Assembly (NCBI GenBank): GCA_027033555.1
Contig: JALVLE010000327.1
Location: 1 to 8,332 of the forward strand
Reading direction: 5' to 3'
Source: Caldifarciminota bacterium
Lineage (GTDB): Bacteria > Hydrothermota > Hydrothermia > UBA1063 > CAJXJZ01
Length of the DNA: 8,332 nucleotides
The notes below the pieces were generated by a model, which worked only from the letters and a program-made list of their open reading frames with translations, was not told the DNA's origin and ran no database searches. The translations under genes were made by a program, and so were the position numbers. Of this stretch, positions 1-7,233 are shown one piece after another; position 1 is the first letter of the stretch, and each line of letters starts with the position of its first letter.

Positions 1-1
1 A

Positions 2-898
2 TTAAGTAGAACGCAGGAAAAAAATCCCTTTCTCACACCTCACTGGGTGTTTCTTTCCTATGACTATTTTGGGGTAAAAGAGGTGTTTGATTTTTATGTA
101 TTAAGGTCTAACGGTGAAGTGATTGGTTTTTTACCTCTTTCGGTGGACACAAAAGAAAACTGTGTTACTACTGTTAATGCTGACCTCAAGAGGGCAATTA
201 CCGATATATTGGCTGATCCCTCTGTGAAGGGCAGTATTTTTGAGTTTTTGCTTGAAAGGTATGGCCGGATCAGGTTCCCAAGGGTTCTGGAAAATTCATC
301 CACGTTATGGGCCATGGAGAGAAGTGTAAATGGTAAAGAAGCAGTATTTGAAAAGGAGCATACCGATAATATAAATAAAATTGAACTTATGGAAGACTTT
401 GACAGGATGTTATATAGAGAAAAGGGAAAATTAAGAGGGAAGGCGATTAAACTTATGAAGAAAGTAGAAAGGGATGTGGAAGTGAATATTTCAGTTCATA
501 CCGGTAAAAAGGACAGTGCCCTTTTACTTGATGAAGTGCTTGCCCTTTCTGAGGAGGGGATTTTTTCCATTGGAGAAGCAGCATTTTTGAGAGATGTTAC
601 ATCTTTGTTTTCCCCTTCAGGTTGGGCACGTATCTATATTTTTAAAGCAGACGGGTGGCCGGTTGCTGGGGGAGTGGTTTTTTCCTATGAAAAGTCATCT
701 TTTCTCTACGTATTATCTCACAGAAAAGAGTCCGAGGAAATAAGAGCAGGTGATTATTTGTTTTTGAGGATTCTTGAAAATGAAAGTAAAATTGGCACAA
801 GATTTTTCTATTTCTTTGATGATGGCTTTACCCCACTTATTTCTTCCAGCAAGCTGAGAATCAAAAAAGCGCTTCTTAAAAAGAATAATGAGTCTTAA
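2..898 (+). CDS. GNAT-fold acetyltransferase, CelD/Acetyltransf_6 (FemAB-like) family, 5'-truncated by the window edge
   Basis: Seen: the frame is open from base 2 to the TAA at 896-898, giving 298 visible residues. The GTG at 47 is a possible start, but the in-frame residues before it read KNPFLTPHW. This resembles the 'NPF-x-SPEW' opening of Acetyltransf_6 proteins, so the true start probably lies upstream of the window. Downstream are a basic stretch (REKGKLRGKAIKLMKK, about 417-464), then a GNAT core with 'ADGWPVAGGVVF' (about 647-682) and 'RAGDYLFLRILE' (about 743-778), matching the family's 'dG.pvAa' and 'spG.lLl' positions, and finally FFYFFDDGF near the C terminus. Known of the family: members transfer acyl or aminoacyl groups and are frequent in polysaccharide, capsule and cell-envelope loci; the substrate cannot be read from sequence. 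No signal peptide or membrane segment is visible in the part present. Its last 11 bases overlap the next gene. The family call is fairly sure, the substrate unknown. Confidence 0.75.
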   Translation, partial: LSRTQEKNPFLTPHWVFLSYDYFGVKEVFDFYVLRSNGEVIGFLPLSVDTKENCVTTVNADLKRAITDILADPSVKGSIFEFLLERYGRIRFPRVLENSSTLWAMERSVNGKEAVFEKEHTDNINKIELMEDFDRMLYREKGKLRGKAIKLMKKVERDVEVNISVHTGKKDSALLLDEVLALSEEGIFSIGEAAFLRDVTSLFSPSGWARIYIFKADGWPVAGGVVFSYEKSSFLYVLSHRKESEEIRAGDYLFLRILENESKIGTRFFYFFDDGFTPLISSSKLRIKKALLKKNNES

Positions 899-3800
899 CA
901 GGGGGATTTTCTATACCCCCTTACTCATTAAAGAAAAGGGAGATTCTCCCTTAAAATTATTTGAAATAAAAATCCCCATTTTAGGAGAAAGGATTGGCAG
1001 AATACTTGCTGGAGATGAGCCCAGGCGGATGCTTCTTCTGGATTACATTAGATCAATAGAACATATTGCCACGCATATAGCCAGAATTAGTGGAAACGTT
1101 GTATATGCATATTGGGATAGGATATTTGTTCTGTTAGAAGAGAGAGCAGGATACAAAGAGGATCTTTATAAGAAATTACAGGAGATACTAAGTGAGATGT
1201 TCTCTTTTAGAAGATTTGTTTTCAGGGAGTTTGAAATAAAAGACCTTCCCTATGTGCCTATTCAGGTAAAAATAGACAAGGAAAAAGAAATTACCCTCTT
1301 AAAAATTACCGGGGAAGAACGCGATTCCAGCACATCTCGGAAAGTTATCCCATTTGATTTTCACAGGATTCAGATCCCAATGATGTTTACTGGCTTATAT
1401 TTGTTTGAAGATGCATTTTATTTTTTAATAGAGGTTAATTTTAACAAAAAACGTTTCAAAAAAACTGTAAATTTTGTAAAGCGTTTTGCAGAAAATGAAA
1501 CTTTTATTCATATTGCTCCAGTTATAGAACACAATATCTTAAAAGTACAGGGTGCTTTTACAGAACCGTTCCCGATTATTAAACACAGGGTAAAAAGTAT
1601 TGTGAATATTTTTTCCAGCCTGGCTGATTCTTCTAATTATAAAATTTTTCTTGGAAAAGGAAATATCGTGGCGGGAATTGTAAAGCTTAATAACCTTATA
1701 GTCCCTCTTTTCATGTCCAGAGTTCCTGGTGCAGAATTAAATGAAGCCATCGTTTTAGATGAAAGGATTTTGCAGGAGGTGTATCCTTATAAAGTTTTTG
1801 AGGCTCATCATGTACCATTTATTGGAAGGCTGGAACAGCTTGAAGCTTTTGAACGATTTGTTTATGAAAAGAGAGATGAGCAGACACCTGTCTATATTAA
1901 TGTGTTCGGGCTTCCAGGTGTAGGAAAATCTCGTTTCGTTGATGAGGCAGTTTCTATTATTAGCGAATTGTGGAATAATGTAGAAATAATTAAAATAGAT
2001 CTTGCCTCCGCAGGGTCAAATGACATATACGCGTCTTTAAGTATAACTGCAAAAGTCCTTGGTATTACTATGGATAAAAAAAGTCCCGATATAAACAGGC
2101 TTGGTGAACTTATTAGAGAAAGGTTAAAAAAACTCGCTCAAAATGCAATAGTTTTCATAGTGTTTGAAAATATAGACATACTGGGAAAGGACGCAGCGAA
2201 ATTTCTTTCGGGAATTTTTCTTGCCGAGAGGCTGTCCGGTGTTTTTGTGGTAACCACTTCAAGAGAAAGACTGTTATTACCTTATGTGAAAAGGGAGAGG
2301 TGCCTTCACATAGAGCTTGGACCCCTTTCAAAGGAATCTTTGAAGTACCTTGTTCTTGAGCTTTTGGGAGCTTTCCCGACCCAGAGTCTTTTGGAGTTTA
2401 TATACGATAACACACAGGGTATCCCGCTCTATGTTATAGAGCTTGTTTTAAGACTTAAAGCTCGGGGAAAAATTTTCCAGAGGGGAAATTATTATGATCT
2501 TTTAAAATTGCAGGATGAAAAGATAGAGACGCTGGAAGACATTGTGTATGAGTTTTATAGCGGATACCGTGCAGATGGTATAAAGACCCTTATAGATGCC
2601 TGTGCTGTATATCCTGGTGATATTCCTGTTTATGTTCTGGAAAAGCTTTATTCAAAGCTTGTACCAAGAAAAAAATTTGAGGATGCCTTCAAGAAGTTAA
2701 TTAATACCTTTATAGTTGAAATAAAAACTCATGAAAACCTTTTCCCTGGTATTGCTGTAGGTTTTAAAAATGAGATATTCAGGAAGATTGTCCTCAAGAA
2801 GATTACAAAAACCAGAATTTCCAGACTCAGGAGAGCTCTTCTGGAAGTGCTTGAGCATGACAGAAGAATTCCTGAGATAATAAGATATAGGACCCTTGCA
2901 GAAGTTGCAAAAGCGCTCGGAGACAGGGAAAAAATCGCATTGTATATGTGGAACTATGCAAATGAACACAATAAACTGAGCAGTTTTGATACAGCATACA
3001 GGGCCCTTGTTGAAATAGAAGAGTTTGGCCCAGAATTTATAGAATCTCTCAAATTTCATACCTTGTTTGCAAAGATTGGGGTTCAAACCGGCAATTTTAA
3101 AAAGGCCCTTGAGCATTTTAAAAAGGCTTTTTATATTGCGGATGAGAATGAAAAAAAAGCCTTGTATCCTGTTGGAGCTGTGATTTATGCTGCACTTGGA
3201 AAGATAGAAGAGGCAAACAGGTACCTTGAAAATATAAAGCCGGAAGAATATAAAGGTATTGATAGAGGCTATGCGTACAATGCAATTGGAATATGCAACC
3301 TCAGGAAGGAGAAGAATAAAGAGGCGGAAGATAATTTGCTGCTTGCTGGAAAGTATATTGAAAATAAAAATACCGCATTGTATCTTTCGGTGCTTAGCAA
3401 CCTATCAGTTGCACAGCAAAGAATGTGCAAGTATCATAAAGCTCTTTCCACCATGGAAGAGGCCCTGCGGAGAGCCCGGAGAATGTATGATAGCTACTAT
3501 TTAATGGCAATCCAGCATAATAGAGCCATACTTTTCACTCATATAGGAAAGTACGAAGAGGCCACAAAGGCACTGGAAGAGAGTGCTTTCTGGGCAGAGC
3601 AAATGGATTTGACCCACGCATTGTCATTCATATATAATACCAGGGGAATGTTATTGTTTGAGCTTGGCAAATACAGGGATGCTCTGAACGACCTTGAGAA
3701 GGCTTATAACAATGTCCTGAAAACAGATGATAAAAGACAAAGAGCGAGCATCCTTGCAAATATGGGGTTTGCGAGAACTAAAATCGGAGAATGGAAGAAA

Positions 3801-4508
3801 GCAAAGGAGGAACTTTTTGAATCCACATCCATAAGGGAAACGATAAATGATCTTAAGGGACTGTCTAACAATCTATTTTACCTGGGAGAGCTTATGAGAG
3901 AGTGGGAGAATTTTAAAAGCGCAGTATCCTATTTTGAAAAAAGTATAACTTTAAAGAAAAAAATAGGTGATAAGATGGGACTTTTATATGCACACGGTTA
4001 CTTTTCGTTGCTTTATTCTGATATGAAAAAGTTTGACAAGGCTTACAAGATAGCAAAAAAAGGCCTGAAAATTGCAGATAGTCTTGAAGACCCTCATGGA
4101 AATTTACTACTTGAGATTGCAATATTATCGTCTTTAATAGGGCTTTCAAGATGGGAAGAAGTTGAAAATTCTATAGGGTTTTTGAAATCAAAGCTTTCTG
4201 AAAGGCAGTTTTTTCATCTTGAAAGCTTTGTATATTATCTGGAGGGAATATTTCACGAAAAGACCCGAAAGGAAGAACTGGCGCTTTCCAGTTATTTGAA
4301 GTCTCTTGAAAAGACAAAAATAACGGGAGAAATAAAAATAAGAGCCAGTGTAGTTGAAAGGATTTTGGGGCTGATGGTAGCATATCAGCTGAAAAAAATC
4401 GGCCTTGAGTATGTTATTGAAGATGCAAATGAAATACTGCATTTTTATAACGAAAATGGACTTGGCAACAGGGCTCGTGCCCTTTCCCTTATGCTTTCGG
4501 AATTATAA
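888..4508 (+). CDS. Large STAND-type P-loop ATPase with C-terminal TPR array and degenerate cyclase-homology N-terminus
   Basis: Seen: 1206 residues. Residues ~30-120 and ~165-305 resemble two eroded class III nucleotide-cyclase homology domains ('SGNVVYAYWDRIFVLLEE' at 68-85; 'ILKVQGAFTEPF' at 217-228; 'KIFLGKGNIVAGIV' at 252-265). FIGR at 311-314 opens an AAA_16-like ATPase with Walker A GLPGVGKS (341-348), a Walker B-like IVFIVFENID (421-430) and VVTTSRE (454-460). A likely winged-helix region (~545-640) follows. From ~690 to ~1145 there are about ten TPR-like helical pairs, for example around 871-906, 911-945, 951-985 and 991-1025. Known: this order occurs in soluble adenylyl cyclases and in MalT-like STAND regulators, where nucleotide binding gates a signalling switch and TPRs bind ligand or partner. 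Inferred: a cytoplasmic sensor or scaffold, probably without cyclase activity. ATG 888 is the only start in frame after an in-frame TGA at 855; no strong Shine-Dalgarno precedes it, so coupling to the upstream gene is likely. No membrane segment or DNA-binding effector is recognised. Confidence 0.85.
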   Translation: MSLNRGIFYTPLLIKEKGDSPLKLFEIKIPILGERIGRILAGDEPRRMLLLDYIRSIEHIATHIARISGNVVYAYWDRIFVLLEERAGYKEDLYKKLQEILSEMFSFRRFVFREFEIKDLPYVPIQVKIDKEKEITLLKITGEERDSSTSRKVIPFDFHRIQIPMMFTGLYLFEDAFYFLIEVNFNKKRFKKTVNFVKRFAENETFIHIAPVIEHNILKVQGAFTEPFPIIKHRVKSIVNIFSSLADSSNYKIFLGKGNIVAGIVKLNNLIVPLFMSRVPGAELNEAIVLDERILQEVYPYKVFEAHHVPFIGRLEQLEAFERFVYEKRDEQTPVYINVFGLPGVGKSRFVDEAVSIISELWNNVEIIKIDLASAGSNDIYASLSITAKVLGITMDKKSPDINRLGELIRERLKKLAQNAIVFIVFENIDILGKDAAKFLSGIFLAERLSGVFVVTTSRERLLLPYVKRERCLHIELGPLSKESLKYLVLELLGAFPTQSLLEFIYDNTQGIPLYVIELVLRLKARGKIFQRGNYYDLLKLQDEKIETLEDIVYEFYSGYRADGIKTLIDACAVYPGDIPVYVLEKLYSKLVPRKKFEDAFKKLINTFIVEIKTHENLFPGIAVGFKNEIFRKIVLKKITKTRISRLRRALLEVLEHDRRIPEIIRYRTLAEVAKALGDREKIALYMWNYANEHNKLSSFDTAYRALVEIEEFGPEFIESLKFHTLFAKIGVQTGNFKKALEHFKKAFYIADENEKKALYPVGAVIYAALGKIEEANRYLENIKPEEYKGIDRGYAYNAIGICNLRKEKNKEAEDNLLLAGKYIENKNTALYLSVLSNLSVAQQRMCKYHKALSTMEEALRRARRMYDSYYLMAIQHNRAILFTHIGKYEEATKALEESAFWAEQMDLTHALSFIYNTRGMLLFELGKYRDALNDLEKAYNNVLKTDDKRQRASILANMGFARTKIGEWKKAKEELFESTSIRETINDLKGLSNNLFYLGELMREWENFKSAVSYFEKSITLKKKIGDKMGLLYAHGYFSLLYSDMKKFDKAYKIAKKGLKIADSLEDPHGNLLLEIAILSSLIGLSRWEEVENSIGFLKSKLSERQFFHLESFVYYLEGIFHEKTRKEELALSSYLKSLEKTKITGEIKIRASVVERILGLMVAYQLKKIGLEYVIEDANEILHFYNENGLGNRARALSLMLSEL

Positions 4509-4511
4509 CCT

Positions 4512-4517
4512 TATAAT
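4512..4517 (+). promoter_or_regulatory. Possible -10 box (TATAAT) just before the bi-domain oxidoreductase
   Basis: An exact TATAAT lies 9 bases upstream of the ATG at 4527, in an 18-base spacer with no Shine-Dalgarno. If used, transcription would begin within a few bases of the ATG, giving a nearly leaderless mRNA. No good -35 hexamer is visible at 16-18 bases upstream, and the hexamer is easy to meet by chance in AT-rich DNA, so this is only a candidate. Confidence 0.2.
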
Positions 4518-4526
4518 TACCATCCT

Positions 4527-6632
4527 ATGAAGAAACTTGTTCAACACATCAAAACTGGTGAGTTGAAACTTATTGATGTTCCATATCCGGAGCCCAAACC
4601 GGGCTTTGTGCTGGTCAAAACACTGTTTTCTGCTATTAGCATAGGTACGGAATTAGGTGTTGTAAGTCTTCTTAAAGGCAGTTTGCTTCAAAAAATAAAA
4701 CAAAAGCCAGAGATGATAAAGAAACTGCATGAAATGGTGAGGCGCTATGGTGTTCAAACCACAAAAGCTCTTATAGCCACAACAATTGACAGATACATGC
4801 CTCTTGGCTATTCTCTCTCTGGAAAGGTTCTTGTTACAGATGAAGAAAGTGAGTTTATGAAGGGGGATGTTGTGGCATGTGGTGGCAGCGAATACGCGTC
4901 CCATCAGGAGTTCGCAGTTGTGCCCCGTAATTTGTGTGTAAAGGTCCCAGAGGGTGTGAGTGCAAAGATTGCCTCTTTTACCACTATAGGCTCAGTTGCT
5001 GTGTGGGGGCTAAGAGAAGCAGAAGCTGTTTTTGGAGAAAGAGGGCTTGTTATAGGACTTGGTCTCATTGGCACAATAGCGGCTTTGCTTGGCGAATTCG
5101 CAGGGATAGAGATATATGGGGTGGATACGAATCCGGCAAAAATTCAAAATGCCAGGGATATAGGGATCAGGGCAGAGTTTCCACAAAAGCTCTCACAGCA
5201 TGACTTTGATTTTATCATAGTTGCAGCAGGAAGTAAAACTGCTCAGCCACTTGAATATGCACTCTCAAAGGTGAGAAAAAGAGGGAGAATTGTCGTTATT
5301 GGAGCCGTTCCCGTTGAGCTTGATCGTAATGCCATGTATTACAAAGAGGTTAGGGTTTCTGTTTCCAAATCCTATGGACCTGGTAGATATGATCCGTACT
5401 ATGAGTTGCTTGGCTATCGTTACCCTTTGGAATATGTAAGATGGGATATTAAAGAGAATATGAAGGTATTTCTCCAGTTTGCGAGGGACAGGGCCAGCAG
5501 ACTGGAAAAAATAATTACCCATGAATTTGATTTTTATAGCGCAGTTGAGGCTTATGAAAAAATAAGAAAAGAGAATGTTATTGGTGCTGTATTTAAGTAC
5601 ACCGAATCTAAAAGCATTTTTGAGGAGAGGAAAACCTTTGAGTTTGCAGTTTCAACCAGTAGAAGCAACAAGGAATTAAGCGTAGGAGTCATTGGCGCAG
5701 GGAGGTTTATATCAAGTTTTATACTACCGCATCTTATGAAGGAAAATGTGAATCTCAGGATAGTTTGTAATGAAACACCTGAAAGTGCATATAATGTTGC
5801 AAGAAGGTTCTCATTTGAAAAATACACAACTTCCATAGAAGAGGTTATAAAAGAGCATCCCCGACTTGTTATTGTGGGAACAAGACACAATTCCCACGGA
5901 AGCATAGTTAAAAAATTACTTGAAGCAGGTATTTCCGTATATGTAGAAAAGCCCCTCACTATTTATAAGGAAGAGTTATTTGAAATTTCTAAGATAATGG
6001 AAGAGAACAAAAACGTATTCCTCTATGTTGGTTTTAACAGGCGTTTTGCTGAACTTACAAACAAAATGAAAGATTTATTTGATACACACACCCCTTTAAC
6101 AGGCATAATAAGGGTGAATGCGGGCAAGCTTGACAAAAATCACTGGGCCAAAATAAGAGAAATTGGAGGAGACAGAATTGTAGGTGAGGTAGGTCATTTT
6201 GTTGATGTTGCAGTTTATCTATCAGGGAGCAAAGTAAAAGGTGTCTATGCAAAATCAATCCCGGAAGTTTCAGAGTTTGATGATAATCTTCACATTCTTT
6301 TAAAAATGGAGGATGGCAGTCTGTTCACTATCCTATATACAGAGTGGGGGAGCAGAAAGCTTGGAAAAGAGTATTATGAGATACATCAAAATTCCCTCAG
6401 TTCCGTCTTGTTAGATTTTAGGGAACTGTATGTTTATCATGATAACAAAAAGAGAACAATTAGAAAAGGTCCGGATAAGGGGCACAAAAACGCTGTAAAA
6501 GCCCTTGTTGATTCTTTCAGAAAAGGGGTACCTGTGATTCCTTATGATGAGATATTTAATGTCACATATACAACCTTTGCGATAAGAGAATCTTTAAGAA
6601 AAGGCGAAGAAATTACTCTTCAGGAATTTTAA
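4527..6632 (+). CDS. Bi-domain oxidoreductase: medium-chain dehydrogenase fused to Gfo/Idh/MocA oxidoreductase
   Basis: Seen: 701 residues. Residues 1-360 form a medium-chain (alcohol/threonine-like) dehydrogenase: a GroES-like part with SAISIGTEL (35-43), PLGYSLSGKV (92-101) and NLCVKVPEGV (135-144), then a Rossmann fold with GLGLIG (177-182) and an acidic residue at the second strand (D200), which favours NAD(H). The usual catalytic zinc Cys is absent near residue 37 and there is no structural zinc Cys cluster. Residues ~384-700 form a Gfo/Idh/MocA unit: nucleotide motif VGVIGAGRF (386-394), EKP (474-476) and GEVGHFVD (553-560) with H557 in the usual catalytic position. Known: NCBI calls this architecture 'bi-domain-containing oxidoreductase'; it is usually about 700 residues, so this copy looks complete, and it often lies in surface-polysaccharide loci. 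Inferred: oxidation/reduction of a sugar nucleotide or glycan building block. ATG 4527 is the only start after an in-frame stop, and MKKLVQHIKTGELKL is a typical N terminus. The 3' end overlaps the convergent gmk by 20 bases. Confidence 0.9.
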   Translation: MKKLVQHIKTGELKLIDVPYPEPKPGFVLVKTLFSAISIGTELGVVSLLKGSLLQKIKQKPEMIKKLHEMVRRYGVQTTKALIATTIDRYMPLGYSLSGKVLVTDEESEFMKGDVVACGGSEYASHQEFAVVPRNLCVKVPEGVSAKIASFTTIGSVAVWGLREAEAVFGERGLVIGLGLIGTIAALLGEFAGIEIYGVDTNPAKIQNARDIGIRAEFPQKLSQHDFDFIIVAAGSKTAQPLEYALSKVRKRGRIVVIGAVPVELDRNAMYYKEVRVSVSKSYGPGRYDPYYELLGYRYPLEYVRWDIKENMKVFLQFARDRASRLEKIITHEFDFYSAVEAYEKIRKENVIGAVFKYTESKSIFEERKTFEFAVSTSRSNKELSVGVIGAGRFISSFILPHLMKENVNLRIVCNETPESAYNVARRFSFEKYTTSIEEVIKEHPRLVIVGTRHNSHGSIVKKLLEAGISVYVEKPLTIYKEELFEISKIMEENKNVFLYVGFNRRFAELTNKMKDLFDTHTPLTGIIRVNAGKLDKNHWAKIREIGGDRIVGEVGHFVDVAVYLSGSKVKGVYAKSIPEVSEFDDNLHILLKMEDGSLFTILYTEWGSRKLGKEYYEIHQNSLSSVLLDFRELYVYHDNKKRTIRKGPDKGHKNAVKALVDSFRKGVPVIPYDEIFNVTYTTFAIRESLRKGEEITLQEF

Positions 6633-7233
6633 AGCTTAACCTTTTAGAATTGCACTCAGCAGCTTTCAGTATATGAATAATCCTTAAGGCAGCCTCCTCT
6701 GCCATATCATCTTCATTTAAAACCCAATAATCATAATATCGGGCATTTGACAGCTCTTCTTTTGCTTTATTTATCCGAATTTTAAGTTGTTCTTCACTTT
6801 CTCCTGTCTGTTCACTTCTTTTTCTGAGCCGTTCTACGAGTGTCTCAAAGTCCGGGGGGAATAAAAATACGCTCACCGCGTTTTCTCCATATATTTCTTT
6901 CAATTTTTTCATGCCGTGAACATCCAGATCAGCTATCACACTTTTTCCATTTCTTAGGGCTTCTTCAATAGGCTGGCGAGGGGTTCCATAATATTCTCCA
7001 TACACTTCAGCCCATTCAAGGAGTTTACCCTCCTGTATCCATTTTTTAAATGTTTCATGATCCACAAAAAGATAGTCTCTACCGTGCACTTCATTTGGAC
7101 GTTTTTCTCTTGTTGTGGCTGATACGGAGTAAAAAAGTTCTGGTTCAAGGTCCAGCACTCTTTTTATAACAGTTGTTTTTCCCGTCCCCGAAGCAGCTGA
7201 AATTATTACTATAACTGGCTTATATTTGATCAT
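6613..7233 (-). CDS. gmk: Guanylate kinase
   Basis: Catalyses ATP + GMP to ADP + GDP in the cytoplasm, an essential step in GTP/dGTP synthesis and GMP salvage. Seen: 206 residues, normal family length. The P-loop is AASGTGKT (13-20); the A14 position is more often Pro in this family. The GMP-binding region follows, with SATTREKRP (38-46), GRDYLFVD (51-58) and LLEWAEVYGEYYGTP (71-85), covering the conserved Arg, Glu and Tyr residues. DLDVHG (102-107) matches the family's D-[IL]-D-V-Q-G with His for Gln. FLFPPDFETLVERLRKR (123-139) and a C-terminal 'YDYWVLNED' (167-175) complete the fold. The ATG lies in an ATGA overlap with the yicC stop, and an AGGA is placed 7 bases before it, so translation is probably coupled but can also start independently. 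The last five codons and the stop lie opposite the end of the oxidoreductase gene. Confidence 0.97.
   Translation of the reverse strand: MIKYKPVIVIISAASGTGKTTVIKRVLDLEPELFYSVSATTREKRPNEVHGRDYLFVDHETFKKWIQEGKLLEWAEVYGEYYGTPRQPIEEALRNGKSVIADLDVHGMKKLKEIYGENAVSVFLFPPDFETLVERLRKRSEQTGESEEQLKIRINKAKEELSNARYYDYWVLNEDDMAEEAALRIIHILKAAECNSKRLSFKIPEE

Noticed and set aside
2697..3116. 139-codon open frame on the minus strand inside the STAND/TPR gene
   Set aside because: It lies opposite clearly TPR-coding sequence, its translation is Cys/Phe-rich with no recognisable family, and no ribosome site supports it. It is a shadow frame.
888..4508. Anti-phage Avs-like STAND defence protein
   Set aside because: The STAND-plus-TPR layout prompted the idea, but no N-terminal nuclease, protease, TIR or membrane effector is visible. 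The head looks cyclase-like and the neighbours are envelope and housekeeping genes.
5552..5959. 135-codon minus-strand open frame inside the oxidoreductase gene
   Set aside because: It is antisense to the conserved start of the Gfo/Idh/MocA domain and has a low-complexity Ser/Leu/Thr-rich product, so it is a shadow frame.
6606..6621. GAAGA/TCTTC inverted repeat across the convergent overlap as a firm bidirectional terminator
   Set aside because: The stem is short and AT-rich, and only the minus strand has a partial T-rich tail. It is kept as a remark in the overlap finding but not annotated.
6688..6703. Hairpin GGCAG-cctcct-CTGCC inside gmk as a terminator
   Set aside because: The 5-bp stem is not followed by a T-run on either strand, and the sequence is explained by gmk codons (Ala/Glu-rich stretch near residues 177-182).
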